Shown here piece after piece: positions 1 through 11,503 of a stretch of DNA of 64,000 nt (the first letter of the stretch is position 1; each line of letters opens with the position of its first letter). The position numbers and the translations under genes are program-made. The notes under the pieces are model-generated. The model saw nothing but the letters and a program-made list of their open reading frames with translations. It made no database searches and was not told the origin of the DNA. Source of the DNA: Ophioderma brevispina (taxonomy: Eukaryota; Echinodermata; Ophiuroidea; Amphilepidida; Ophiodermatidae); the NCBI GenBank assembly GCA_023653785.1, contig JAMKCH010084900.1, forward strand, positions 1 through 64,000. The letters run 5' to 3'.

Positions 1-1100
1 CGCCAAATTGTTGGCAACAATATGTGCTGAACACCAAATGCCATATTGAGCACGCTTACTGTATATTCTTAGTTAAAGGTTGATGACGCGATCATGATCC
101 ATTTTTTCATGTGGTTTCGTGTTTCGTCCCTCAGAAGCTAAGATTAGTACTACATTGGCCCATAAACATTAAATGGGGTTTAAATATAGAGATTTTCAAA
201 TTAAGTGAGACTTCATGCATATTCCCAAAGTGGGGGACATTGAAATGGGGTTAAATTCCCCGGCCATGTGGAGACTAGCCTTTGTTGTTTGCCATTGCAA
301 AACATTGTTCCCTGGTTATCCAAGTTATTTTACAGAATCGCGGTTACTGAACTGATGCATTCATTCTACAATGGGTTCCCTGTTAATGATAGAAGGGAAC
401 TTATGTCTGGTTGGCTGGGATGCAAAAGCCGCTTTGTGTTAGGCTTAATACAAGTTTGGCCAATTTCGAATGGCCAAATAAAAACTTGGTTGGGTTATGT
501 TGCGTGCTTAGAATGCATTTTTCTCCAATTCTGTGATAAGAAATTATATTTTGGCATTTCAAATGTAGTTATGTTCAATAAAACGTATAATGAAATGTTG
601 CGGTGTTTCATCCCCTTGATACGTACTTAAAGCATGTTCAAGGTTTCTTTATTTAAATCAAACTATCATTTCCCCGGCTTTTACAGCGTACCTTACTATA
701 CATTTTATGAGTACCATAAACTTTTTACCTGTGGCCTTAAATAATTCCTTTTACCTCTCACAGACCTGACAGACCTAAAACTTTTAATGGAGGTCTCACT
801 TATTTTGAAATCTACAATCAATGCTGGTCTGGCCCATATACAAGCAACATTTTTGAGACATTTTGTTCATTACATCAAAGGAACATTTCCTTGCCTTCAA
901 TTTCACGGGCCTATTTCAAGAACATAGAACTTTCTTCTGATACCACATCTCACTTACTAATTGCGAGTCAAGTAGGGGGGGTGAGGCTGTTGCGTGGGTC
1001 GCTCATCTTTAATAAAGAAAACTATAACACTGCAAAAATGGTGAGTCACTACTTTAGATATGCAATGGCCCAGCAGCCTTGGAGAATACCCAGAAACTTC
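1..1100. other. AT-rich non-coding stretch, no gene recognised
   Basis: Short open frames here (the longest 120 codons at 268-630) have no recognisable domain, no signal or repeat pattern, and are what chance gives in AT-rich DNA. I see no RNA gene or clear repeat boundary. Confidence 0.5.
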
Positions 1101-1109
1101 GGGGTGGTG

Positions 1110-1425
1110 CTGAAGGTGCATGTTCCAATACTCTTTGGCCCCTGATTTACTTGGAAATAATATCAATTTGATAATCAGATGAAAGGCTGTATATTGTTCA
1201 TTGTCCTCCTGCATTTCAGCCTCAAATCCATGTCATTCATCCCAATATGGAGACATCTATGAATAGGGCCTTCCAATAAGCATTATTGCTTATACCATAA
1301 ACGGCAAGATTTTCTCATGAGACACTTGTGGGGAGTGTATGCAAGTCCCTTGCTCTCATATAAAAGAAGTAGAGAACACGTAGAACATAAACAGAACCAA
1401 AACCTTAAATCCACAGCCTTCCCCC
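1110..1425. repeat. Dispersed repeat, copy 1 (relative at 22751-23090)
   Basis: The order of words here (GGTGCATGTTCCAATACTC, a TATCAATTT...ATGAAAGGC block, CATTGTCCTCCTG, CCTCAAATCCAT, ACCATAAAC, TGTATGCAAGT, CTCTCATAT, AGTAGAGAACAC) recurs in the same order and orientation at 22751-23090. There it lies inside a TTAA-flanked element. This copy has no visible TTAA ends, so it is probably a truncated copy of the same non-autonomous element. No coding capacity. Confidence 0.7.
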
Positions 1426-1659
1426 CAACTTTACTTAAAAAGTTGATTTTATTATCACCTGAGTCTTAGCCATATTATGCTATTGCTATCTTATGTGCAA
1501 ATTCACTCATATCTGTAAGAATTACATTTTGTATTTTCTGTCCAATAAAGTTCTATGGCCCGATCGCTAATAGCCTCATCCCCAGGGAACCCAGATTTTA
1601 CCGGACGTGGTTAAAATTGTGGTATCAGAAGAAAGCTACTATTTTTCTCATTTACCCTG

Positions 1660-1717
1660 TGAAATCTTAGGGCTATAAAGGATGTTTGGTTTGGATGTTA
1701 TGAGTGAATATATGCCC

Positions 1718-1787
<70 letters not shown>

Positions 1788-2120
1788 ATGGGGATTACAA
1801 AATCACGTTTTTAGCTCTAACTTAAACGGTTGAATATCGGCCGAAACTTTACAGATGGGGTTTTTGGGGTGAAGGCCATTCTATCAAGATGAAAAATATC
1901 GACTTACATCGGGCCATCCCCCTTCAATACAGACAGAAATTACAGGACAGTGGCCTATGAGACTCTATATGCATTTGCTCATAAGACCAAAATGCAAGAT
2001 TGGTATCAACTGAAATGCTGGAAATAAGCTTTTCTCAGGATGTTAGGAATAAGCTTTTCTCAGAATTTCTAGTGACCATGAAATAAAACATCAGGTTGCT
2101 AGATCATAAAATGCGCCTTC
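1660..2120. mobile_element. Fragment of a TTAA MITE family (relatives at 25086-25345 and 50584-50923)
   Basis: Shared landmarks with the intact copies are CTTAGGGCT, TATGCCCCATTTT, GGGGATTACAAAATCA, TTTTTAGCTCT, CTTTACAGATGGGG, GGGGTGAAGG and CATTCTATCAA. Further right it shares GACAGAAATTACAG, CAGTGGCCTATG, TTTGCTCATAA and AAATGCGCCTT with 50584-50923. The left inverted end is not recognisable. A long A tract interrupts it where the 25 kb copy has ordinary sequence. Confidence 0.75.
1724..1784 (+). repeat. Uninterrupted poly(A) tract, 61 bases
   Basis: A pure run of A inside the MITE fragment, directly after CCCCATTTT. The relative near 25180 has mixed sequence at this point, so the tract arose by insertion of an A-tailed sequence, by slippage, or as an assembly error. 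No transduced sequence is visible beside it. Confidence 0.9.
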
Positions 2121-3820
2121 AAATAGAAGATAACCGGGTAGGTAGTTTAGTTAAACCAAAGTTTTCAATCCTGTTTTTGTCTCCGCTAATGGGGTTGGCC
2201 GGAATACCTCATACTCAGGGCAATAATACTGATGTTGTGAGGATTTATTGGAGCACATTTTAGTTCAAAATCCTGCAATTTCTCAAACCTTGATTCCTAA
2301 GACCTGCTTCGAGGCACTAATCAGTGTTTCCCAATCCCCCAAGTGTCAGAAATCAAGCAGCCAATCCATATCTGAAAAAAAAAACTTAGTGTCCAACCAC
2401 TGCCACCCACCTACCCAACTTTGAGGTAAAACAAATTAAAAAAAATCAAATTAGATATCTATAGCCTTATTTCACTTACAATTTGCAGAGTGCCATGGAA
2501 TATGTCTGTACTGCTTATTAACAAAAGACCATTGAAAACAGTTAAGAAACAACTTTGCGGTCCGGGGACCACACGAGTGTCATCTTCCGTCGCAGTTTGT
2601 GAATGGAGCTAAAGGTCACAGATGTCACCAAGGTCACATGAGGTTTGCCCCATGTCACCCACCCCGCCCCCTCATTTCCACCAAGCTTACTCAATCGTAG
2701 CCCTTACGAACTCATACGTGCATGCAATTATAATTAAAGGTTAACATTTGACCCCAGGACCCCCACCACAGATACCACAACAGATACACATACATACGGC
2801 CCAGTATCTATGCCTTCTGCAATTCTTGCAGACGCACAAAAACAGAAAAAATAAATGCAACTGTGACTTGGTCATGCAACCTTTTGAGCCATCATTACCA
2901 TCATCAAAAATTGCACAATCACCCTGACTTTCCTTCAATCAACGGGACAACAATCGTAAAATAAAAGCAGATTTTTGTCATGAGATGACAAGAAAATATA
3001 CGCATCTAACCGGCTTGTCATAAACAAAGGTCAAGGGATACTTTGCAATGTCAGAGAGCTAAAACATTACAAAAGGAGATTGATGACTTGATTTAATTTG
3101 TTTTTGAGCCATAGCCAATTCACGTTTCATTGAAACAATCTGCGTGAGTGAGTGCGTGATGCTCAAAACAAACTCGCCAATCCTAGTTTCTGAACTAAAA
3201 AAATGGATCAATGCGTACAATCTGTTTTTAACGGTTTTGGAAAAGAGAGATAATACCTCAAATGAAGTCAAAATGAACCGTCTTAATTGAGTCAATGGTT
3301 TTGAGACAGCTCAATTCCAAAAACTGCCAATGAGTGCATGTCGACATATGAAACTCAATACAGTGAAAATGCTAATGGCTTACATTGTGCATTCATTAAG
3401 CGCTGTCACTTCCCAGGGCTTTAATGTAGCAAATAGTGTTGTATGCATACATAGTGTATAAGAAAGCATTGCCCCAAAGGCCAAAGAAATACATCCTGAT
3501 ATAACACTGGATGTTTTCCACCTTTGGTTTCATGTAGAGTGGTAAATAATAACAGGGAATGCTAATGGAAGAAAGACACACCACAGAGCTGGGGACTTGG
3601 CATGTCATTTGATCGAATACCATTTTTAAAGAAAATCCATCTATTGGAAAATTGTCTTCAACAAGTGTCTTAAGATGTTATCATTTTGTAATTCATTCTG
3701 GACATCCCGTTTCTCTCCCCTTTCCTTCTACGTTAAATATTCTAATGTAAATACTTTGTGTGAATATTAATTCTTTTTTCCTGGAGATGCCAGTTGCACC
3801 AAGTGTGTTGAAACAAAATG
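2121..3820. other. Non-coding stretch, nothing recognised
   Basis: No supported gene. Two AGGTCA hexamers (2613-2640) are too loosely spaced to call a regulatory element. Reverse-strand open frames at 2741-2938, 3059-3295 and 3396-3623 have no recognisable protein features. Confidence 0.45.
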
Positions 3821-3821
3821 T

Positions 3822-3893
3822 GCACTTGGCCGGACTCGAATCAGCACCTCCGTATTACTAGCACGTGCTCTTGCGAACTGAGCTAACAAGCCG
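3822..3893 (-). tRNA. tRNA-like sequence (Thr-AGT-like), probable pseudogene or SINE head
   Basis: On the minus strand there is an A-box-like TTAGCTCAGTTCGCAAGAGC, a D stem GCTC/GAGC, an anticodon-like loop CTAGTAA (would read AGT, Thr) closed by about four pairs, and a B-box-like GATTCGAGTCC. The base between D and anticodon stems is missing. The T stem has one mismatch and the acceptor stem pairs only partly (CTTG with CAAG). These defects favour a tRNA pseudogene or tRNA-derived SINE over a working tRNA. A related sequence lies at 47262-47340. Confidence 0.55.
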
Positions 3894-4002
3894 GTTTGAT
3901 ATAGGAGCAACGATACATCCACAGGGTCCATCCTATGTCTGGCCTGGAGAAGTATTAAAATTTCAAAATGGTTTGTAGTTTGGACAGAATCCTTAAGAGT
4001 AT

Positions 4003-4150
4003 TGGTGGCCTGCGGGTTTAGGATATATGCCTTTAAATAAAGGAGGGTCTTTGTTCAATTCCTGGCAAGGCCGCTCGCTGGGATTTAACATAAGTACTCA
4101 ATTTTTCAATTGATTGAATTTGTGTAAGAACTAATTATTTATTTGATTAA
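4003..4150 (+). mobile_element. tRNA-derived SINE-like element, copy 1
   Basis: Words GTGGCCTGCGGGTTTAGG, ATGCCTTT, GGAGGGTC, GTTCAATTCCTGG and CGCTGGGATTT follow the order of a tRNA-derived head (A-box-like, then B-box-like). The same order occurs on the minus strand at 44290-44397 (GTGGTCCACGGGTTAGGC ... TGCCTTTGG ... GGAGGTCCCCAGTTCAAACC ... TAGCTGGGATTTC). The shared tail beyond the tRNA-like part (CTGGGATTT) argues for a SINE family over independent tRNA decay. The 3' end is not defined. Confidence 0.6.
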
Positions 4151-4279
4151 CTTAGAATCACTCTTGGGACCTGATTGAGTAAACAAATCATGAACCTATT
4201 TTGTTTAGTACAACAGAGTCAGAATGAAGTTTGGAGTCATTATCTGATGGTTTGCAATAATGTTCATTACTTCATACCA

Positions 4280-4445
4280 GTGTTCAACCAGGGGAATGCC
4301 CCCGTCTCAACCCTTTCCCCCCACCAAGCCCCCCCCCCAAAAAAGTACGGACCATTTGTCAATGTCTTTTAACCCAAATTCGCCCCTCAAAAATGTCTCG
4401 GCACCCCCTTTCTGCGCCCCCCCCCCATTTGCAAAAGGTCTTGTT
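4280..4445. repeat. C-rich dispersed repeat, copy 1 (inverted relative at 33318-33395)
   Basis: Poly-C rich tract with the words ACCCAAATTCGCCCCTC, TCTCGGCACCCCC and CCATTTGCAAAAGGTCTT. Their complements occur in reverse order at 33318-33395. The two forward open frames crossing this block are proline-rich low-complexity by-products, not a gene. Confidence 0.65.
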
Positions 4446-5620
4446 TATTCAACTGTGAATTACCTTCATGCTAGTATGGCTTCAATGCCATTGCAGATTG
4501 TGTATCATCAGAGAACAACCCTTAACATTAATTACCGACTGAGGCTTCTTTTCTTTCTTCACAATGCTCAAATTACACAGGTAGATGAGCAGTATTGGCA
4601 GTGTGAGCAAATAGTATGGTCCTGTGGAGAAAAGGAATTGTTGTCCTGTGGGTGGTAATTGGATTTGCGACACCAGTCTCTGCGTTGCTCAACGGACATG
4701 CTACCTGTTATTAATATGTCACTTGCTCATACAGCATGCCCGACCACCCACCATAAAATGATGTAGGGGTTCCCTGTACTAACTTTGTTCATCAGAGGAG
4801 CTGTTAAGCTGTTGGTCCCATGTTACCTGGAAGAAGTGTACATGTCATGGAGAAGTGTACATCACGGTACAAGTACACAGAGAAATGTTATGAACGTGTA
4901 AGGCAGTTTAGTTTGAGAGGACATAACTTCTGACTGTCTCAACCATCCGGACATCATTGGAAAACATGTTTTTTTTTAAATATTATATGCACTTCCATAA
5001 ATGCGGCATGTCCACCTTTTTAATATTCCTTTAAAACAACATTTCCTTTTGAAATTTAACCAATGTTTGGATTCCTATATAGGAATTTATTTCCATCTAA
5101 GATTAGTACTTTTATCTGCTTCACACTAAATGCATCTTACGGCTTCCCCATAAGATAAATACTATGTCTCCATGTATTTGTTCCCTTTAATGAGAAATAT
5201 TGTATCACATTCCCTGGATATCATTGAGTGACATTATCACACACCAAGTGATATGAGTACCTTAATTTATGATTTCCTGTAATGTTAACTTGTAAAGCTT
5301 GATTGAAACTGGTAATGGAATGGCAAAAACATGGCTAATTCGTGACCCCCCTCTAGGCATGGGTGTTATTTTTTTATTCAAGGTGTGGTTGCATGCCAGA
5401 ACAAATGGTGGCAAGTGGTAAATCATTAAGTCAAGAGCAATCCCCTGGAGTACCTATCTCGAAGGTAGTGTGATAACTTGAATTTTATTAGATATGTGAC
5501 TGATTTTCATTCTACGGAATTGATGGAAGGATCATGATCATTTCCAGAATTAGCCACATAGAGTGAGTTGTGTTTGGGTACGCTCAAAATTTAGTGAATT
5601 GGCAATGGATCTCAATCTTA
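4446..5620. other. AT-rich non-coding stretch, nothing recognised
   Basis: No coding, RNA or repeat signal that I can support. GAAGTGTACAT occurs twice close together near 4830-4865, a local duplication at most. Confidence 0.4.
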
Positions 5621-5623
5621 ACA

Positions 5624-6418
5624 ACTTAAGTGCCTAAGGTGGTTTCACTCATGTTGGTGCCTAAGGGGGGGGGGGGAGGGTTCCATGGAACCCCCCCCCC
5701 CCCCCCCAAGGAAACCACTTGTCCCGGGAAATTTTCAATGAAACTCAACACCACCTGCACTTTGAGGTGCATAAACAGACCACGGTGCAATATAAACAAG
5801 TTCCGGTTTATCGTCTGGAAATAAGGGGCAAATCTTTTTTTTCGTCAATGCCTCAAAATCGCTCAAAAAGTAATATGGATTTTTCCGCGACCCTGACTTC
5901 CACACATACACATTGCACACTCATTTGCTGGTTTATATCTGCTCTAGAACGGATCACATTACATATATTTAACACAACTTACCATTTATGTACATGCTTG
6001 TATTTTTGTGGGGGTGGTCGTATTTTACCCATAGGTTTGTACAGGCAATGGCCGCAGTCCTCGATGATGGAATCAATTCTTTTCAGCACTTAAGGGTTCA
6101 TTATTTTTCTAGATTATGTAAATTAATTTTTTGTTTCATGCATATTAAAACATACATAAGCAGAACAATATTTCTGGCAACAGGGTTTGCTAATTTTTTA
6201 TTTTTAAAGCACACTCCCGTGGTGCATAGGGGGGTTTCCTAGGGACCCAAGCTCATTATCTCATTCAACGGGCGAGAAATTTTAGTATTTTTTTTTATGG
6301 AATAGCGATCGATAAGTTATAACACTTCCAAAAATTAGAGTTCGAAATATTTTTCACGAGAATCGCCTGCAAACAATCTTGTGTCTAAAAGGGCACCCCC
6401 ACCTTAGGCACCTAAGTG
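5624..6418. mobile_element. Non-autonomous DNA element with ~18 bp TIRs
   Basis: Left end ACTTAAGTGCCTAAGGTGG and right end CCACCTTAGGCACCTAAGT are inverted copies with one mismatch, about 795 bp apart. A second GTGCCTAAGG follows the left end, before a G tract (5666-5676) and a C tract (5691-5707) that could pair. There is no transposase. The TIR core AGTGCCTAAG is shared with the 13.66-14.26 kb element. The target duplication is not clear. Confidence 0.65.
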
Positions 6419-7040
6419 TAATGGTTTGAGCCCACAGAAATAGAAAAAGGGTGGGCTGGGCAGCCATTTCCTGGAAATGCAGCTCTGGAACTCAGAATCA
6501 TTTGTTTGCTAGCATGTTTGTGTTCACACCTCACCTACCACACATTGCACCAGTCTGGTCTTTCGCAAAATTATATAGGGTATAGATTTGACACAAGAAA
6601 TACATAATAAAGAGGGGCACGCAACCTTTTGACACCCTTTGGTGACCAAAAGTCTTATGGTAGTTAGAGAATAAGGTTTGGTTTTTAACCTCTGCCGTGT
6701 ATCTAATTGTGTCATATCACATGGGCGACAGCAATTATTTTAAGTAGAACAACGAGGCGTAGCCGAGTTGTTTTATCTACAATAGGTGCTTGTTGCCCAT
6801 GTGATATTGTACGACAGTACACCACAGCAGAGGGCTAACATATCTGTTATTATCATTCTTTAACCTTTTATTCAAAAAAGAAGCTATTAGTAACTATTAC
6901 TAAAATTAATGGTAGATTTTGCCAATCAATTACCTGTTTTTTAAATCATCAGTCGGTGTGTTACTAGTGCCTTCGATTGGCCCAAGCATCGTATGTGTAT
7001 CGTGTCGATGCGTACGCGCTGTATCAGTGATATCATCCCA
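6419..7040. other. Non-coding stretch, nothing recognised
   Basis: No gene or defined repeat. Short frames such as 6524-6715 on the minus strand are not protein-like. Confidence 0.4.
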
Positions 7041-7045
7041 ATGCC

Positions 7046-7348
7046 AAGGCCGGGGGCATGGTCCCCCCCAATATTTGATTTCCGTCGGTTGAGATGAGCC
7101 TGTCGGTTCACTTGAATAATTCAGTTCATGGCACTTGCAGGCCTGATTGCTGGCAAAGTATAAGGTTTTAAAAGTTCAATCAATGGTCAGCAGCCTCACG
7201 ACCAGAAATTTGACAAAATCATGCAAGAATTAACCCTCCAGAGACATTTAAAGCATATAACACCCACAATTTTCCCGACCCCCTCACTTTTTGTCAGTTC
7301 AGATGTGACACTGGCCTCCCCAATATCATCTCCTAGCTACGCCACCCG
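7046..7348. mobile_element. GTAGCTAGG-ended repeat, short form
   Basis: Shares ordered words with 45826-46080: CCCCCCAATA, CGTCGGTTGAGATGAGCC, GTCGGT, CACTTG, GGCACTTGCAGGCC and ACATTTAAAGCATATAA. Its right end GATGTGACACTGGCC ... CCTAGCTACGCCAC matches 47960-48015. Such ends are typical of non-autonomous DNA transposons. The left end is not resolved. This form lacks the CCATGG-rich array found in the 46-48 kb relative. Confidence 0.65.
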
Positions 7349-7689
7349 GGTGACATTTTGACAAGAGATACGTGTTGGCTGATAACCTTTGGCCAATAAT
7401 CACATTTCATCATCAGCATTTTCAGTAAAATCAGTGCTCGCGGGTTCAAACATAGCAACAGTGAAGTAGCTCCTCTACCTGACCTCACCCACACCTTTCT
7501 TATTCCATTCCCCCGATAGATTACATTATTCATGCACGGCTTCACCTCCCTGGATTGAAACACATGAAAATCAGGCATAAACATGAATACCTTATACCCT
7601 TTAGTTCTTCCGTAATTGAATGGCAAATTGCCTGCGATTATTTATTTTAAACATTTTGTATGCGGAGAATTCCCATAGTGCTTGCTTAA

Positions 7690-7913
7690 CCCTTGGCACT
7701 ACATGTCTATTTATTAGCATCTAAGCACTATTTTGATTGGTTACTCTGAGGTGATGTATTGAGCAAATCAGAGATATTGTAAGAAATGGTGGTATCGTTT
7801 ACAGATATAATATAGAAGCACTATTTTGATTGGTTACTCTGAGGACTATCTCATGTTGTGTCCTGTAATGAGCCAATCAGACAGGTTTTAATATAGGTCG
7901 TAGTACCCAGGGG
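7690..7913. mobile_element. 224 bp MITE flanked by TTAA
   Basis: Ends CCCTTGGCACTAC and GTAGTACCCAGGGG are imperfect inverted copies. Each is flanked by TTAA (7686-7689, 7914-7917), the piggyBac-type target. Inside, AGCACTATTTTGATTGGTTA plus CTCTGAGG occurs twice about 92 bp apart, a partial internal duplication. No coding capacity. Confidence 0.7.
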
Positions 7914-7979
7914 TTAACCCTTTGGCCCCCTTCAGTGACTGTAGTCCATCAGAGTTTGTAATACTTCATATTTTTTTAC

Positions 7980-8660
7980 TCTAAGAAAGGCAGGTAGTAC
8001 TGAGGGGATTAAACTTTTGGGTCCAAAATATTTCATTTTTTTCTCCAAAATTTCAAAATTAAGCATGTTCATGGCCATATTCAGAACCAGCATGCAAAAT
8101 GCATTCAAATGAGTACAAACAAGCCTAGTCTTAGGTCAGTGTTTTTTTAGTAAAAAAGTGACGTTTCATGCCATTTCAAGCTGTCGCTTTCTCAAATAAC
8201 TTTATCTTTGAACTTCAAAATTGAGTATGTTGTGCAAGTGATGAAAATACATCTATGCACTATTGAATCAAACATCTTTTGTCTCTAACTCCAGAAATCA
8301 GAAGAAATTGAAACTTCATCTGTCTAATTTAGCGCTTTGTTTACATTTTCAAGTATTATTTTTTGTTTTTCCAAGATGCGCTCGCGTAAAAGTACATTAA
8401 AACACGCGCACGCTTCATTACACAGCATGAAATGATGGCATGAAATGTGCTTAAATTCCCGCCTTTAAGACGATGTGGTTTTTGTGACTTTAAATGGTCA
8501 AAAAGCTGTTTTAAATCGGCAAAAATACAGCTCATGATTGTCTACAGTGGATAACCTTTGTTGGTAACAATAGAACACAGGTTGATGTTTAAAATGGTGC
8601 AAAAATTAGAAATTCATGTAAAAACAAAAGCACTAGGGTTGACACTGCCCTTAAGTGTTA
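7980..8660. repeat. AT-rich dispersed repeat (partial relative at 48480-48605)
   Basis: ATTCAGAA, CATGCAAAAT, CATTCAAATGAGTACAA, GCCTAGTCTTAGGTCA and nearby words recur near 48530-48600. Ends are not defined. Nothing protein-like is seen. Confidence 0.45.
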
Positions 8661-9074
8661 TCAGCTACACAGAATCTTTCCAAGTTTGAGAGGATAGGAA
8701 AATATTTAAACATACTTGACATGAACCCATACCACAATCACTTTCGAAAGCAATTTGGATGTTTATGTTCAGCGAAAATTCCAAGAGAAATTATCTTAAT
8801 TCCTCTAACTGTTAGTTAGTGGCAGTAACATCACTGGTGACCAAACCAAATATTCATATCATAGAATAGCAAAGAAAGAGAAAGACTACAGTCTTATTAA
8901 TAATTTGTGGAACAGAAATTAACACAAGCATGCATGGACTGCGAGAGGCAGGATGAACATCACACCTCATTTCATGATTTGTAATTTGTTAAAGTGTATG
9001 CCGAACCTCTGCGTAGCTTGTTGCGCTTATATGAGGTAGGCATATTCTCCTGTCCAAGTAATTTTGAATCTCAC

Positions 9075-9165
9075 TGTAGTGGAAATTCTCTCTCATGTCA
9101 ATCAGATACCTCTCGCTTGCTTTGAGGGGTATGTACTTTCTCTGGGTCAATTTGACCTAAAAGGG
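9075..9165. repeat. Left part of a repeat split by a nested insertion
   Basis: GGAAATT, TCAATCAGATACC, GCTTGCTTTGAGG and TCTCTGGGTC match the intact copy at 14953-15022. The continuation of the same repeat (GTTGAATTTATTG ... AGTGAGCTCAATTAA) resumes only at about 10230, so about 1.05 kb has been inserted between the halves. Confidence 0.7.
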
Positions 9166-9299
9166 ACAGGAGGAGATTTTTTTATATAAATTTCACTCAA
9201 TTTGCTCTTGGTCGGTTGTAAAACACCTACCGAGGATATTTCAAAGATTTATTGGACAAATAAGTAAAAAATAGAACAAAAACTGTTTTGAACTTGTCT

Positions 9300-9985
9300 G
9301 CTATCATAATCATCCCCATATAACGGAGCGGTTGAGCTTTGAAAAGTGCTCTAGTTTTCGATTTACCCCTCCCCTCAGTACCACAAAACACAACCACCTT
9401 TATTTGAAGGATAAATATATGAGATTTAAGAAAATGATGGTTGTGGTTGAAATATTTGGTGGCAGGGATGATTTCTAGGCCGAAAAATGCATTTTGGGCT
9501 GCAAATTAAGCAAAATTATTAGGTTTTTTTTATTTTTTTAAAGTAAAAATATTACAATTTTATTTTTATGGTATCATTTTTGTTATTGATATGGATTTTA
9601 TACATTGCATAAAGGGTTCAGATAATACTCGTTGTGGTGACATGTGATAAATAGGATGTTTTTTTAGGAAAAAAAGTGATTTTGAGCCTAAAATTCTAGA
9701 CCCTTTATATATTGTATAAAACAGAAATCTATGTCAGAGATTGATAGTATTGCATCATGATTAAATTGTTTTGCTAAGAAATTAATAAATCTTGATTTTC
9801 TTAAGTTTTTAGCTCAAAAACATGATTTTTTTACCCAAAAAAAACCCTGCCACCAAAGTTTTTGACCACAACCATCATTTTTTAATATTATTTATTACTA
9901 TCTTTCGAATAGAAGTGGTTGTGTTTTGTTGTACCGAGGGGAGGGGTTGTCGACAATTTTGCAGTCCAAACCGCTCCACTAATAG
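9300..9985. mobile_element. Foldback element with ~170 bp inverted arms
   Basis: The left arm (about 9315-9480: GGAGCGGTT, CCCCTCCCCTC, AAAACACAACCAC, AATGATGGTTGTGGTT, TTTGGTGGCAGGG) is repeated as its inverse at about 9840-9985 (CCCTGCCACCAAA, ACCACAACCATCATT, GTGGTTGTGTTTTG, GAGGGGAGGGG, AACCGCTCC). The loop is ~360 bp of AT-rich DNA. The forward frame at 9822-10058 lies across the right arm and is not a gene. Confidence 0.75.
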
Positions 9986-10059
9986 AAAAGCATGCTTTTA
10001 TGTCATGCATGACAAAAATTCTAAATCATCAATTTTTTTTAATGATCTTATTACATAAC

Positions 10060-10200
10060 AGCAGTGTATTTGGCTTATTCACTTCAGGTGTGATCTAGTA
10101 CATTGGTAAGCATTCCAAATATGCAAATTTTTCCAAATTTGAAAAAAAGATGGGGATGTTTCTTTCTAAAAATGTCCTCGTCTCTTTAGCTAAAAATATT
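10060..10200. repeat. Short dispersed repeat (relatives at 28015-28100 and, inverted, 26870-26940)
   Basis: ACATTGGTAAGCATTC, AAATATGCA and TCGTCTCTTTA recur downstream of the 27.64 kb MITE. The inverse of TATTTGGCTTATTCACTTCA and GGTGTGATC is present at about 26900-26930. It probably belongs to the material nested in the split repeat. Confidence 0.6.
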
Positions 10201-10224
10201 ACATACATTTGCATTCATGGCACA

Positions 10225-10500
10225 TTACACGTTGAATTTATTGCCCGAGCAGTGAGCTCAATTAACTAATTAACTTCAATGCATTCGGACAAGCGGCTAG
10301 TCCTGCCCTGCTTTTGCGCACCACTGGTTTTGAAAACAGGATAATATCAATGAACTTGACATACGATGCCTTACTTTTTCCACCTTTTCTTATCTTTTTC
10401 CCTGCTCTTGTATCTGATGGCTCAGTGATTTTATGGTGGATCATGTAATTGCCTGTGCAATTGATGGTGTTGCATATTTTGCAATTAATTTTACTCTAAG
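10225..10500. repeat. Right part of the split repeat
   Basis: Closely matches 15073-15350: GTTGAATTTATTG, AGTGAGCTCAATTAA, AATGCATTCGGACAAGCGGC, TAGTCCTGCCCTGCTTTTGC, GGATAATATCAATGAACTTG, TGCAATTAATTTTA. The minus-strand frame at 10262-10444 is a translation of this repeat, and a similar frame occurs in the other copy. Confidence 0.8.
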
Positions 10501-10979
10501 TTGTCTTGCTATTTGTTAACTTGATCACAGATTATACTTGATTCATCTGATATGTGACCCCGTACCATTCTTGCGGAGGTGAAAAATTCAATGAGGCGCA
10601 GGGACTTCTGTTAATCATGTTATTGTGAGGCCTGAAACACACTATTGTGTGTTTCCATACATGAATGAAATTGTATTCAGTGGCAGGCGAGTGAGTTATA
10701 TGACCGGAGTGTCCTCCAAGATAATCCGGTGTGGCACGTGCATTTGAATTCTTTCATTTTCCCTCTCCGACTTAATTGAATAGGTCCAAAACTCCAGGGG
10801 GACGAACGTATTAACGTGAATCGACTATAGTGATTTCTTAGTCTTGCTCTATGCAATCTCAGGGACAAGACAAAAATCAAACATTTAAGTAGAATTTCAT
10901 GGTTCTCGGCTTTCGCGCTCACAATATTCAAAGAATTTAAGCTGTGGGCCGCCCAGCCTATCTTACAACTTGACCCACT

Positions 10980-11160
10980 TGACCTTTGACCTTTGCACAT
11001 TACTTTTGACCTCATCAACAAATGAGGGATCCCATGTTGCACCTATGGCTCAAGTTTGAACTTCAACTTTTCAATGGAGGACAATTTTACATATTTAGCC
11101 TATCTTTTAACTTGACCTCACATTACCTTTGACCTTGGCATGTGACCTTTTCATTTCAGT
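10980..11160. repeat. TGACCT-rich motif cluster
   Basis: TGACCT at 10980-10985 and 10987-10992 are separated by one base. In reverse that is AGGTCA-A-AGGTCA, the DR1 arrangement bound by nuclear receptors such as HNF4 or PPAR/RXR. More TGACC words follow up to 11150. TGACCTTTGACC also spreads as simple sequence in animal genomes, so a binding role is only a possibility and there is no nearby gene. Confidence 0.35.
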
Positions 11161-11503
11161 TATGTTTGAATCTTTTTTCTTTGTTAGACATCATCGTTAA
11201 CACCAAGATCATTTATTTCATGGTGGAATAGTCATGCTAAGAGAAGATTTTGCTGAATGCCCATACAGCTTTTTGATTGGCACACAGAACCATTGAGTAT
11301 CAATCTACATCGCTAATGCATATTGAATTATGGGAATTCAGCAAAATCTTCTCTTTGTCATGCTATTTCAAGATATACCTTTTAAGACATACATTAGATA
11401 TACATTAGTGATCACTTATATCAAAATGCCAATACAATCATGCATCAAAATAAACAAAAGAACATTCAAAATATGAATGTGTTTACCAAAATCAATTTCT
11501 TAA

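Noticed and set aside
268..630. 120-codon forward frame near the left edge
   Set aside because: No domain, repeat or signal pattern; length is within chance for this composition.
4260..4658. Proline-rich 132-codon forward frame
   Set aside because: It is explained by the C-rich dispersed repeat, which has an inverted relative at 33.3 kb without a kept frame.
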